From positions 868,001 to 932,000 of the forward strand of contig BQMF02000064.1 in assembly GCA_027922465.2 (NCBI GenBank): a stretch of 64,000 bases of DNA, written 5' to 3'. The translations under genes were made by a program, and so were the position numbers. Shown in pieces: positions 53,729 through 64,000 of this stretch. Each line of letters starts with the position of its first letter. Within the stretch, counting starts at the first letter, position 1. A model generated the notes under the pieces. The model was not told where the DNA came from. It searched no databases and worked only from the letters and a program-made list of their open reading frames with translations. The DNA comes from Turritopsis dohrnii (Eukaryota > Cnidaria > Hydrozoa > Anthoathecata > Oceaniidae).

Positions 53729-56700
53729 TTAATTTCCTGATAAAACCAAACTGCGAGATTGTTGCAATATTTTGGACATCATATCGTTCTTCTTTTTGTG
53801 ATCGACGTGAAGATCACTCGACAAGAATTGATAACAGTGCTGTTCACGACACATATACATCACGTCTGGGATTTGGAAGCCGTTAAAAGTTGTAGCGCAG
53901 GTCGTGGTGTATGCTCCCATGTTTTTGAAGTACACCCAGTCACCGACCTTCAGCTAAAAAACAAAACGAAGGATGTTGATATAAAACTCATTATGATGAA
54001 TAATAAAAAATAACGAAGGTAAGTGTGGCCACAACATGACAATTCAAGAACATCTTAAAATTTCAGCTTTACTTTACCCTTATGACGTAACTGAATATTT
54101 TTTCTTATCAGTTGAAAACACTTCTATATCTAGTTCATCTATATTTTTTACGCTTAGATCACACGGTCAAAATTGACCATGTCGAACTAAATTTTAAAGA
54201 CCTGCATTTATGAAGTCCTAAGCAATCTCCAGCAAAAGGACTGTTTATGCCTAATCACAGGAATGTTAATATCAACTTGACAAACCATAAGATCGGCGCT
54301 TATTGCTCTGCTTAAGCTGTGACGCATATCATAAACCCGGTAGGTAACACAATAACTCGGTATTAAAAACGACAATGATCACATTGCAGTGTTAAAACAG
54401 AAATTTGAGAAAGGTCTATAAAAATATTTAGATACGCACACAAAAGTTCAAAAGTTCAAAATTTCAAGTACATTTAAAGTGATTAGATATCAACTTAAGA
54501 AATGGAGCAGTTGCAGGAATTCTTGGGGCGGCTCAATTCATTTCCGTTTTGAATGACAATCACACTATAAAAACAGTGTGAAGTTTTGATCTTTGAGCAG
54601 CTACTCAAAAAGTACTTTTTAACAAAATCTCAAGTATATTCCAGTATCATTTGCAAGTGTAGATTTCTTTTTAGAAATGTGGTGATACATATTTTTTGTA
54701 TGTATTTGGCACCGACTTGCATTATACTTTAAAACCTAAAATTTCATCCGATCCTGAAACGGAATCCACTTACTTTGGGCAATTTGGTTTCTTTCAAAAT
54801 GCAATCTACTGAATCACAACTAGGTCCCCACAAGCTGCATCTAAACATCTCAGATTTCGGATGACTGTCCAAAGGTATCGGGACTGGCACATAATCCTCA
54901 AATATGATACAGTTGAACGAACCATAGACACCATCATTAAAGTAATACATAAATTCTTCCTGCTGATTTTCAATTACATCACGTCTAGCAATTACATTAG
55001 ATACAGCAGTAAACGCAGATGCAACAAAGTATCGACCAGGTTCGGCAATTATGCGGACATTGCTTTTCTCAGGAAAATATTCATTGAGTGCCAGATTCAG
55101 TTGAATGCCAGCCTGGACAGAAATATAGCAAAGTGCCATCAGTTGCTTACTTAAGAATCTTAGTCGTAACCAGATACTCAACAAAAAGATTTTACGATGT
55201 AACATACTTCCTCAAATGCTAATGGTGCATCCTTATCACCAGAAAATCCACCACCAATATCAAGCAAATTAAATTCATAACCAATTTCAGCCTAATAAAA
55301 AATGTAGAATGTATATTATGTTATTTAAATTCACAGTGCTTTATTTCAAACAAATGTAAGAAAGTAAGAAAGAGACTTACAGCTTGTTTGAAAACTTTGT
55401 CTGCACTTTGCACTGCCTTGTAAAACAAATTTGCATCATAACAGCCACTGCCAACATGAAAACTAGATACATATATAAAAATAATAGAAATTAATATTGG
55501 TTAAATGTCAGACACAAAACATGGCAAAACTTTATTTTCCACGATTTACCTCACACCGATTACATTCAAGCCAAGGTTCTTTGCAATTTGTAATAAATCT
55601 TTAGAGTGAGAAACAGATGCACCAAACTTGATTCCCAACTACAAACAGAGAAATCATAGTCAAAAATTGAAAAGCAATCTAAAATAGAAAATAACATTCC
55701 CTGAATAACACTAAACATCTAACCTGGCACGTAGATTTTGAGTCATCTACTTTGATTCGTATAACTAGTTGAGCAGTTGGGAAATGTTGTTTTATTTTAT
55801 ACAGCTCTTGTTCATTGTCAAAGGTCATACGGCTCACTTTGACAGATGCAGCATATCTGAAATAGAAAGAGATATAACAGTTCCTTCCGAGGCAAAAATG
55901 ACATGTTTTAACCTACAATACTAAATTAAAGATAATGAATCATATCTGATCTGTTGCACTATGCTGATGTCAGCAGAAATAGAACAATTGAGAAATGGTC
56001 TAGGAACAAGCAGCTGTTTATTATTAAAAAGTAAAAAAAAATGATTGGCTCTCTCAAGGAGATTATTTCACAAGAAAACTGCTAACACGCTTTTTTTCTC
56101 AAACATTCTTTACAATGCACTTTGTACAAAGTGGAATAGAACCTACTTGATAAATGAGATTTGCTTGCAAGGATTTGCAAATATAATTCGCTCAGGTGAA
56201 ACACCAAGATCTAGAATATCTTGTATTTCCTTTTTACTGGCACAGTCGAAGCTATACCCCAAATCAGCAAGAAGTTGCAAAACTACTTTATCTGGATTAC
56301 ATTTCACAGCTAAAATTAAAACAATTAGAAACATCAATTTTGCATTATTTTAAATCACAAAGTAAGTTCGTAACACTGATGATTGATTTCCACAAAAATG
56401 TTGTCGTGCAGTGAACTTGAGAAATGTAAATAATACCACCCAGCAAAAGTTGAGTAGAGGAGAAGTTATACCTCTACAATGTTCTCTTTTGTGCTTTTGA
56501 CCTCTGCAATTTCCTGCAGGGCTTATACTTATCTGTTTTGGATTGAAAATTTTATTTTTAGATTTGAGATGCATTTAATTTATTCTGAATCATAAAGTTT
56601 AATCTACACGATGCAAAATGTCTTTTTGTTATTTTTTATAGCATCATTACTTTGAGTTCGTTATATCGATATTCTCGCTATATTGGGGGTTTGTTATATC

Positions 56701-57109
56701 AAGAGTCCACTGTATAAAAGATAATCACAAAAATGTCCTTTTTTCAGAATGATTTTATAAAGCAACATAAAAAACTCACACTTCAGTTTTAAATGGAATA
56801 ACAATACACAATTTATAATAATTCTGACACCCAACATATGAGATATTTGAGTATTAGCTGATGTTTGGTGGGTTGAATGTATATATAGTTAACTAAAATA
56901 AACAAATTACCATAAAACGGCTCAACTCGTGGCAAAACATTAAAGTATCTCTTGTGTTTCTTGATGATATCTCCAAGATCACAAACAAGAAATGAATCGT
57001 CCATGAATGTACGTCCAGCAGAATTGACCTTGTGTTGGATGAATTTTTCCAAGGTCATCTCATTTTCACATATTTCGACTATGTTTTTATAAAAGCCAGT
57101 AGCCTTCAT
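53729..57109 (-). CDS. ODC1: Ornithine decarboxylase (eight coding exons)
   Basis: Minus-strand exons 57109-56911, 56309-56147, 55856-55724, 55638-55550, 55462-55381, 55291-55208, 55112-54774 and 53953-53729 join in phase to 437 residues. ODC is the PLP-dependent fold-III decarboxylase that makes putrescine from ornithine, first step of polyamine synthesis; it acts as a cytosolic homodimer. PLP Lys is K69 in AVKCN. Also visible: FHVGSGC (H197), [19 protein letters not shown] (274-284), [10 protein letters not shown] (D310), WGPSCDSVD with catalytic Cys349-Asp350, and the C-terminal [23 protein letters not shown]. Numbering of K69, H197 and E274 coincides with mammalian ODC. Retention of K69 and the Cys-Asp pair argues against an antizyme inhibitor. 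The start follows an AG acceptor (TTCTTTAG) 8 nt upstream, so a 5'UTR intron is likely. Intron 1 contains a pogo-like end. Confidence 0.95.
56650..56712 (-). mobile_element. pogo/Tigger-like terminus in ODC intron 1
   Basis: Read from 56712 on the minus strand: CAGTGGACTCTTGATATAAC, then AACCCCC and GATATAACGAACTC; TA at 56713-56714. Other end not found within the intron. Confidence 0.55.
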
Positions 57110-58042
57110 TTTAACACTAAAGAATACAGAAAATTAAAAAAAAATGATTATTATAACAAATGCAAAGGAAAAGACCAACAATTACACTTGTAGCAACAAA
57201 ATAATAGCAAATATAATAGCAGAACGGTTTTCAAAGTTATGGATGGAAATCTCAAATTGTTTTCTCCTTACCAGTGTCAATCAAAACGTTTAGCAAATAC
57301 TAGCTAACACCAGTGTATGATGTATCCCAAAGATAGGTTACCCGTGCTTCAATTTTTGGAGGCTTGTGGCTCTAAAACAAAAGATGTAGTATACGCAATG
57401 AAAACAAGTAAGGTGGTAATTTAACATAAAAGCATAATGAAGGCGAGTTTCACGAAATATTTTTATCATATATACAAGGAAAAATCTAGGCCAACAGAGC
57501 GTCGTTCTAGATTATAGTAAAATAAAATTAAAATAAAATTATCTTATCTGGCACGTAGCAGATGATGGATCTCTCACTTACAAAAAAACATATTACCCAA
57601 TATTTTTGCCAAGGCCATTTTTTCATTGAGTGTACAGTCAGGAGTTAGACACAATGGAGAAAATCATGATTACCAATTAACTAATAAGTATAATAATTTT
57701 TTTAGTACTGCACTCAAAGGCATTCTTTTGTACATCATTCTTTGAATTTATATATACCACGGAATACTAAACACGGAATTCTAAATTCATCTCTTAAATC
57801 AGTTTGTTGATTCTAGACGTTCATTTCTCATTGTTTTGTGTATACAAAACAATGAACGTTTAATCTATATATATATATATATAATTGGTATTCAATTAAT
57901 ACTTGGATCATTTTCAGGTCTAGAGTTAAATTTTACAAGTAATTCATATTAGATATTTCATGACACACACTGTTTGTAGGGTTTTTTTTTTTTGCTGAAT
58001 ATATGTAAATATATATAAATTATTGTTACAGTATACGAATAT
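57110..58042. other. ODC upstream region
   Basis: Probably holds ODC 5'UTR exon(s) and promoter. A candidate acceptor (TTTTGTTTTAG ending near 57373, minus strand) precedes an open but stop-containing stretch to 57300. An ATTGTTTTGT-GTAT-ACAAAACAAT palindrome sits at about 57828-57851 and a TA microsatellite at about 57867-57882. Nothing definite. Confidence 0.35.
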
Positions 58043-58435
58043 TTAAAATTTATACCTAAAATTTGTCACCTTCATCCCCTGAACAACTGAGAGAAAAGCA
58101 TCAACATAAAAGAACCATGGAGTTGGATTGAAGAAAAAAGTGTCGAGATTACTCACAAGTCCCCCAACAGTGACCCGCCTAATTGAATAAATCTGCTTTG
58201 GAGAAATTTTCGAAGCGAAGTCCAAAACCTCTACTTTTCTTCCTTTATCTAACCCGGCCGTTTTGCTGTTCCTCTTGAGAATGTGTTGAGCAATAGAAGT
58301 TACCATTTTTATAACTCTTTCGTAATTAATGTCCCTCCATCGTTGCTTTTTGTTATAATCCGTGACCTTTGTACTTCCAGACGGAACAATATTTTTTCCT
58401 TGTTTAAAAGGCGTGAGTAGTAAGGGAAAAAGCAT
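58043..58435 (-). CDS. Unrecognised 130-codon ORF
   Basis: A basic N-terminal half (NKKQRWRDINYERVIKMV, ILKRNSKTAGLDKGRKVEVL) and a hydrophobic C-terminal half (SNLDTFFFNPTPWFFYVDAF). The part around 58310-58400 recurs as degraded non-coding copies at 59405-59490 and 61020-61110, so this is probably a repeat or the source of one. A possible donor GTATAAATTT follows near 58060. No family recognised. Confidence 0.3.
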   Translation of the reverse strand: MLFPLLLTPFKQGKNIVPSGSTKVTDYNKKQRWRDINYERVIKMVTSIAQHILKRNSKTAGLDKGRKVEVLDFASKISPKQIYSIRRVTVGGLVSNLDTFFFNPTPWFFYVDAFLSVVQGMKVTNFRYKF

Positions 58436-58795
58436 GATTTTTTATATCCTTAATTTCAGTGTAATAGTTATTTATTTCGGTATCAAACTTTGAAATTATA
58501 TATTTTTAGAAAACCATGAATCTCCTCTATCAGAAAATATCTTATTTTAAAATAATAATAATTTCAGGTTTTTGAGGCCAATAAAAAAAAGGGATATGTA
58601 TTTTATGCGTTTTCGAATCAATAAGATGTCAATCTAAAATCGGTTTTTTTCTTTTTTTTCCTAAAATTGTGTATTTTTGAAGATATTTTCACTTCTTTTT
58701 TACAGCTTATTTTTTTCTTTGTTTTTAGCTAAGTTAACTTCGTAACTCAAGTTCTGATCATAAAAATGAAAAGTTTTGGCAAGGTTTACTAATAT

Positions 58796-59223
58796 TTTTT
58801 GCCGACTAAAATTTTTGCCGACTTTTTTTTTATCGACCAAACTTTTTTGCCGACTTTTTTTTACCGACTTAACTTTTTTTGCCGATTTTTTCCCCCAAAA
58901 AAACTACTTGCCAAACTAGTGCAGCCAGGAGAAACACAAACTGAACAAGAACAAAAGAAGGGTCAAGAAGAACAAAATAACGAAAATACACAAATAAAGA
59001 AAAAAAACTGTTATTGAAATTGACTAATTAACCTAATTTACCTAACGTTTCTTGTTGTATTTTATTTTTTTAAAAAACTTTCAAATTATCCAAACTTTCT
59101 TCTTCATTTTTTGTCTTGGAAATTGGTTGGCAAAATGTGACTAAATTTTGTCCAAGTGTCCATTTTTTTCCGACTTTTTATTTTTGCCGACTAACATTTT
59201 GCCGACGTTTTTTACCGGTAAGG
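58796..59223. mobile_element. CCTTA-family element (TTGCCGAC interior), left end decayed
   Basis: Right terminus CCGGTAAGG-TA at 59223, interior of repeated TTTTTGCCGACTAA-type words at 58799-58890 and 59150-59210. Between them a plus-strand frame (LVQPGETQTEQEQKKGQEEQ, ending KKKNCY-stop at about 59017) parallels the passenger ORF of the 46.0-kb element. Confidence 0.55.
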
Positions 59224-61134
59224 TATCCTGTCGTTTTTTACAGTGCTGTTAAAGAATATGTTATGGGAAATATACTTTGTACTTATCATAAATCATAAAA
59301 TCACAAAACATGCAAAGTCATGCATTAAAGGCGTGAGCAATAACGGAAGAAAACAATACCTTATCGGGGAAAATTTTCGTCACGAAGCAAAAATTTCGTC
59401 GAGATGAATGTCCCTCCTCCATCGTTGTTTCATTGTTACAATCCGTGACGACCTTTGTACTTCCAAGACGGAACAATTTTTTGCCTTGTTAATGTTTTCC
59501 AATTTGTACACATCGCAAGCTATACATTAAAAAAAGAAAGCTTTCCGCCTTAACATGTTGTAATTTAAGGATTTTGTAAAAATCTTTTTGGTTGATTTTG
59601 GGCCTGATAATTGGCATACTTTAAATATTTCAACAAAGCCAGTCTTTTATGTATGGCAAGATACACAATATTTCAAATACAATCGTGATCAAAGTGTCTG
59701 TATGCAGAGAAGAAAATCACATGTTTAGGTGTAAATATTTAAGTTTTACCATTGTAATACAGATCCTAACAAAGTCTTATATTGTGTCCTTTGTCTTTTC
59801 GTGCACATTTAAAATCTTTGAAATTCCCAAATTTGACATGCCCAAGTTTCTCCTGCTCCTACTAATCCAAGTTATGAACAATTTCATGTAATGTTTACTA
59901 AAATATGTTACCAAATTCACATATTGGAAGGTTTGCACAAAAAGCAATTGGAAGGTCCTGATGTTAAATTTGGCAGTCACTTTTGCAGATTTGATCATAA
60001 ATAGACGATGTCTTCAGTTTTTAAGTTTGACATATTATAAATCATTTGATTCGATTTAATAGTGTTAAGGTCGATACAATTGTAAAAATCTATAATCTAT
60101 ACCGCTTCTTTTTTCAATTGATTTTTCAAATATCATTTTATTCTCCACGTGAACCAAGTCATATTTTGGGAATTGTGTTTTATTGTCATGCCAATATTGT
60201 TTTCTTTTTAAAGAAGGCTGCGAAAGCATTGATATTTTAGCTTATTAAGGGTGAGTGAATCTCTACTCTTCAAAGCCATTGCTTTGTTGTTGTTCTTTTT
60301 TTGTTGTTTTTTTATAACCACTACACTCTATGAAACTGTTTCAAATCTTTTATCTGATATTTTAAAATTTGTTTTGATATTTTAGAAAGTTTCTTGATGT
60401 TTTATTCACGAAAAAAAAACTGTACAGTGTGCCCGCCCAGAATGAACTCATGTAGCTCATCGCACCAATTTTTGAAAATCATCATAAAATTTAAGAAAAA
60501 ACCTAAAAGAATGTATTCCAAGCTTAATGCAATTTTGTGTTTTGTGTGTTTTAATATGTATCATTAAATTTGTCACGCTTTTCATTGTAAAAAATTTTAA
60601 TTGATGATAAATTAGCACAACCTCTAATAATCATCTAGGAATATTTTAAGGATTGCGTCTAGGTTCAAGTTGTTAAAGAACAATCGGAGACATCACTCAA
60701 TGTTTATAATTAACTTTAAATATTGCTGAGCTCTTTGAAAACAATCTTCAAAATTCAAAAAGTAATTAATAATAAAAAATTTGTAAGGATTTAGCGTTTT
60801 GAAACAATATAAGAACGATGTAATTAAACTACGTGTTTCAAAAGCCGCATTTTCATTTTTCACAAAAACATACTAGTCGAAAGAACTTGAAAATGGCTTT
60901 CCATTGATGTAAAAATTATTTTGAAATTCGGTATATTCATTCTAAAAAACAACTTTAAATTTTCCGTTTCCAACATTCTCAGATATACCGTACAAAGTTA
61001 TCCATTTTTGTAAATCTTTCGTAATTATGTCCCTCCATCGTTGTTTTATTGTTATGATTACAATTTAATCAACACAACCTTTGCACTCTTAACGGAAGAA
61101 TTTTTTTCCTTGTTTATGTTTTTCTCAAAAGTAC
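59224..61134. other. Intergenic repeat patchwork
   Basis: A lone CCTTATCGGGGAAAATTTTC end at 59359 preceded by TA; degraded copies of the 58.3-kb segment at 59405-59490 and 61020-61110; dispersed repeat 59573-59650 (partner 7271-7346); CAATTGGAAGGTCCTGAT at 59945 (partner 36.7-36.9 kb). No gene recognised. Confidence 0.5.
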
Positions 61135-61527
61135 TTAAAGGGATCCTGTGACGACAAATGATAATTTGGTACATAATAGAGCTCAAAAAGTTGATTAACA
61201 AGTCTTTTTATAGTTTTTGAAAATTTCTTCTCCTTATCAAATTATATCAAAAAATATCAAATTATGCAACGATGTATAATTATGATGTAATAGGAGATTG
61301 ATACTGTTGATGTGTGTAACTTTTGAACTACTAAATATTTTTCATTTCAATAAAGTACAAAGATGTAATGTTCATTTTGTATATCAGTAAAAGCGATGAG
61401 AAATTCTAACTACTCACTTGTTACATCATTATTATGCACTGCATAAACCAAATCTAATATCTGATATCTCGAAAACAACAAAAAATTATAAAATTTTTAA
61501 AGAGGCTTGTTAATCAACTTTTAGAAA
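61135..61527. mobile_element. GGGACCCTGTGAT family MITE, copy 2 (right end truncated)
   Basis: TTAAAGGGATCCTGTGAC at 61135, AAAAAGTTGATTAACAAGTC, and inverted GGCTTGTTAATCAACTTTTAG near 61505. Interior ACATCATTATTATGCA and TAATTATGATGTAATAGGAG words match copy 1 at 48948-49435. Confidence 0.75.
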
Positions 61528-61936
61528 AAGTATTTAGGACTAAAATTTAGATATGTTTCCACAAAAACATATGACAGGTCTGTTTTAAAGTTGGAAATAA
61601 CATTGGATATACCACGACCATAAGGGAACTTTGGGGCACCTCTCGGACGACGATGGTTAACCCATATGAAAGAAGCTTCCTCGGCAATCTAACATAAGGC
61701 ATTCTCGCGGCGTGCCCAAGCCTTGAAAGATGGCTTTCGGTAATATAATGATCAATTTTTCTGAGAGATAGACGTTGTAAAGTCTGTCTCAAAATAATCT
61801 GCAGTTGAAACAAAAAGGCCTGTAACTTTTGATAGAAAATTCGAATCATAAAAATTAATTTTGGAGGTTTTAGAGTATCATGAGTACTTAATTAATGTTC
61901 TAATTTTGGCAGTAAATTCGCAATTTTTAGCGGTTA

Positions 61937-62757
61937 TTTTTGCGATACAAAAATTCGAGCTTTTTTTCTACTTGTATAATTTTCATTTTTACACCAAAGG
62001 TAGATATATTTTAGACAAAGACTTGTGCCAAATTTCAAGCAGAACCAATAAGTATTTCGGAAGATATTGGCCCATGAGTACCCCTTGGTGGTGATTTTTC
62101 ATGGCTGTCAATATTTTTTTGATTTAGATAAAGACGGGGGATTACTAATCAAACATTTATGACACATATCAGAAGGGAATAAAAAGAGTCGTTAGATCTT
62201 TAACAAAAATGGATCATTATTTAGAAACAATACAAGGTATTGTTTAATTACTTTTAACGAATGAGAGAATATGAAATAACAAAAAAAAGATTGAAACACA
62301 ACGTAAAACATTTTATAAGAAAAAACCGAAAAAAAAATATGATACAATAAGATGTACAAAAATTTACAATATATACATATACAAAAAATAAATAAATTTG
62401 AATAAAATCACTCAGTAGTTTCATTCTCACTCTCACTTAAAGGTTGCAAAAATTGAAATTCCCAATGCACAAAGCATGTTATTAAAAGGTTGTTAAACGC
62501 ATCGTAAAACATAATTTTTTACAGAAAAATCATTTCCTTATTAACATAACCCCCTTGTTTGATACAAAACTGATAAGTTTGTCTTTTCAAAGAAAATTAC
62601 CACCAAGGGGTATTCATGGGCCAATATCTTCCGAAATACTTATTGGTTCTGCTTGAAATTTGGCACAAGTCTTTGTCTAAAATATATCTACCTTTGGTGT
62701 AAAAATGAAAATTATACGACAAGTAGAAAAAAAGCTCGAATTTTTGTATCGCAAAAA
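61937..62757. repeat. Long inverted repeat: two roughly 160-bp arms, about 495-bp spacer
   Basis: 61937-62098 and 62593-62757 are inverse copies with only a few differences (a 3-nt indel near TACTTGT/ACTTGTCGT and a couple of substitutions). Arms contain TTTTTGCGATACAAAAATTC, GGTAGATATATTTTAGACAA and TTTCGGAAGATATTGGCCCA. No ORF crosses it. Either a TIR transposon whose termini are these arms or a foldback duplication. Confidence 0.85.
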
Positions 62758-63988
62758 CAGGGGCGGATCTAGGATTTTTTAAGGGTTAGGCAAATTTTTT
62801 TTGCCAAACACACATAAGAGCACAATCGATGAAATTTACGCCAGTTTACGCCCAATCTAATACATACTTTTCGAAATGTAAAAAATATTAACTCGAATTC
62901 ATTCGTCCTAACGTAAGGAGTATTATAATGCAAGCCTGTATTGTTGCACTAATGGAATAAGGGAAATAAACAAAAGAAAACTAATTGAGTATGAATGGAA
63001 TGTATTGAACTACTTTATGTAGGCCAAAATAATATTTTCTGCCAGATTTTAGATTAAGTAAATAACCAATAAATTACTTCATCTGTTATCTTCTTCATTT
63101 TCTTGATTGCTTGTACATGAACAGGAAGAATCCATCAAATGAAAACATACTTGTAATGAATCAAATAAATAAATTTTCAATTACCTATACCATGATAGAT
63201 TGGAGCACTCAAATAAATACATGATATTTCATCTATGTACTGGTCAAGATGGTCAGATAGAAAGAAAAGAAAAGAAATTATGTTAAGAAATAAAGTAAAA
63301 TGACCAAAATCAAATTTAGAGACAAGCTCCTTGATCATTATCCGGCAGCAAAATAAAAACATTTCTGCACTAGGCGTTCATCAAATCAAATAGTATACCC
63401 TACCCTAAAAATGATCCATGGTTAAATAATTATGTCAACCTAGTAAAAGATGGTGTTTCCAGAAATCCCTGAGACAAGTCCAAGAACCTTATATAAAACT
63501 ACACAACAACAGATAAATTATGTACTGCTTCCTCTTTAATAAGAGCTACAACATTTTTTCAAGAAACAAGAAGTCAAACTAAAACATTATGTAATTACCT
63601 TTTTCAAAAGAAGACATAACATAGGTTTTTGTAAAATGAAAGAATAACTCCAAAGATGTTAAAGTGTTCCTGCATCCAAAATGATTTTTCGAGGGATGAT
63701 AGAATGCACAAAGTTGTTTCAGAAGTCTTACAGTTTTTGGAAATTCTGTTTCCTTGGGCAGATATTTTGATTTAAAAATCATAAAATCATACAATACATA
63801 ATTATGATGTATAATAATGTATAAGAATAAGATTTTTATTCTTTGTTTATGTGTATAAACTCTCAATATATTATAACTTCATTTTCTTATCACTCACTCA
63901 GAGTGAAAGCCCTTTCTCTCTATAGTAAATTAAAAAGATATAGTATTACTTGCGATGAGAAGTTTAACCTATATACTATCTTATTATA
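62758..63988. mobile_element. hAT-like terminus (CAGGGGCGGATCTAGG) and unassigned sequence to the right
   Basis: CAGGGGCGGATCTAGGATTT starts at 62758 immediately after the inverted-repeat arm. CAGNGGCGGATC-type ends are characteristic of a widespread group of hAT elements. No inverse partner is seen before 63988. The remaining 1.2 kb is AT-rich without a recognised transposase. Confidence 0.5.
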
Positions 63989-64000
63989 CAGTGGCGGATC
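63989..64000. mobile_element. Second hAT-like terminus cut by the window edge
   Basis: CAGTGGCGGATC at the last 12 bases, same start as at 62758 with one difference, preceded by TTATTATA. Confidence 0.45.

Noticed and set aside
53729..57109. Antizyme inhibitor instead of ODC
   Set aside because: The PLP lysine (K69), H197, the EPGR loop and the catalytic Cys-Asp pair are all present.
57296..57372. ODC upstream coding exon
   Set aside because: An acceptor-like TTTTGTTTTAG precedes it, but the open stretch hits a stop and cannot join the ODC start in frame; at most a 5'UTR exon.

Overview
This window is animal nuclear DNA: AT-rich, intron-bearing (GT-AG), gene-poor and crowded with decayed transposons and short inverted-repeat elements. 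Nothing prokaryotic is present. The gene content (APH-1, CPEB1-type CPEB, ornithine decarboxylase, TMCO1) is generic metazoan. The Crypton-like tyrosine recombinase remnant, the cysteine-rich orphan ORF and the style of MITEs suggest a cnidarian, perhaps a hydrozoan; that placement is an inference from memory of such genomes, not proof.

Genes, left to right. At 1-504 (minus) is the 5' end of an unrecognised gene with a 33-nt microexon. An intronless TMCO1 lies at 1115-1666 (minus). APH-1, a gamma-secretase subunit, occupies 8328-9970 (plus, six exons, 244 residues). A CPEB1-type cytoplasmic polyadenylation element-binding protein occupies 15829-20887 (plus, seven coding exons, 666 residues). 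Ornithine decarboxylase occupies 53729-57109 (minus, eight coding exons, 437 residues). All splice junctions were derived by hand from GT/AG sites and family conservation. These genes do not form a pathway; they are ordinary neighbours. Everything from about 21.2 to 53.6 kb, and 57.2 to 64 kb, is repeat-dominated with no convincing host gene.

Mobile DNA: LINE fragments (4.7-6.07, 36.18-36.7, 47.49-47.74 kb); a possible GIY-YIG (Penelope-like) scrap near 6.5 kb; a nested stack of pogo/Tigger-like and PIF/Harbinger-like transposase pseudogenes (25.9-27.14 kb); a tyrosine-recombinase plus Myb remnant (27.2-28.6 kb); a 2.9-kb TIR element flanked by TA (29182-32075) with another inverted-repeat element inside it; many MITEs; hAT-like ends at 62758 and 63989. 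A roughly 2-kb inverted-repeat-bounded segment with two unrecognised ORFs (50262-52260) is the best candidate for an undescribed transposon.

The most striking structure is a 2.5-kb array of about 114 copies of a 22-bp unit (40584-43104). It leaves the minus strand open in all three frames over most of its length, has higher-order repeats, and has a smaller copy in opposite orientation at 33.35-33.64 kb. Immediately beside it is a 719-bp MITE with 34-bp perfect TIRs and 5-bp TTATA target duplications. A family of TA-flanked MITEs with CCTTA-type ends, each filled with a different self-complementary word, recurs between 39 and 59 kb. Regulatory observations in CPEB (a DSGYSS phosphodegron, tandem in-frame acceptors, a CPE near a poly(A) signal, a start-stop uORF) are the most directly testable biology.
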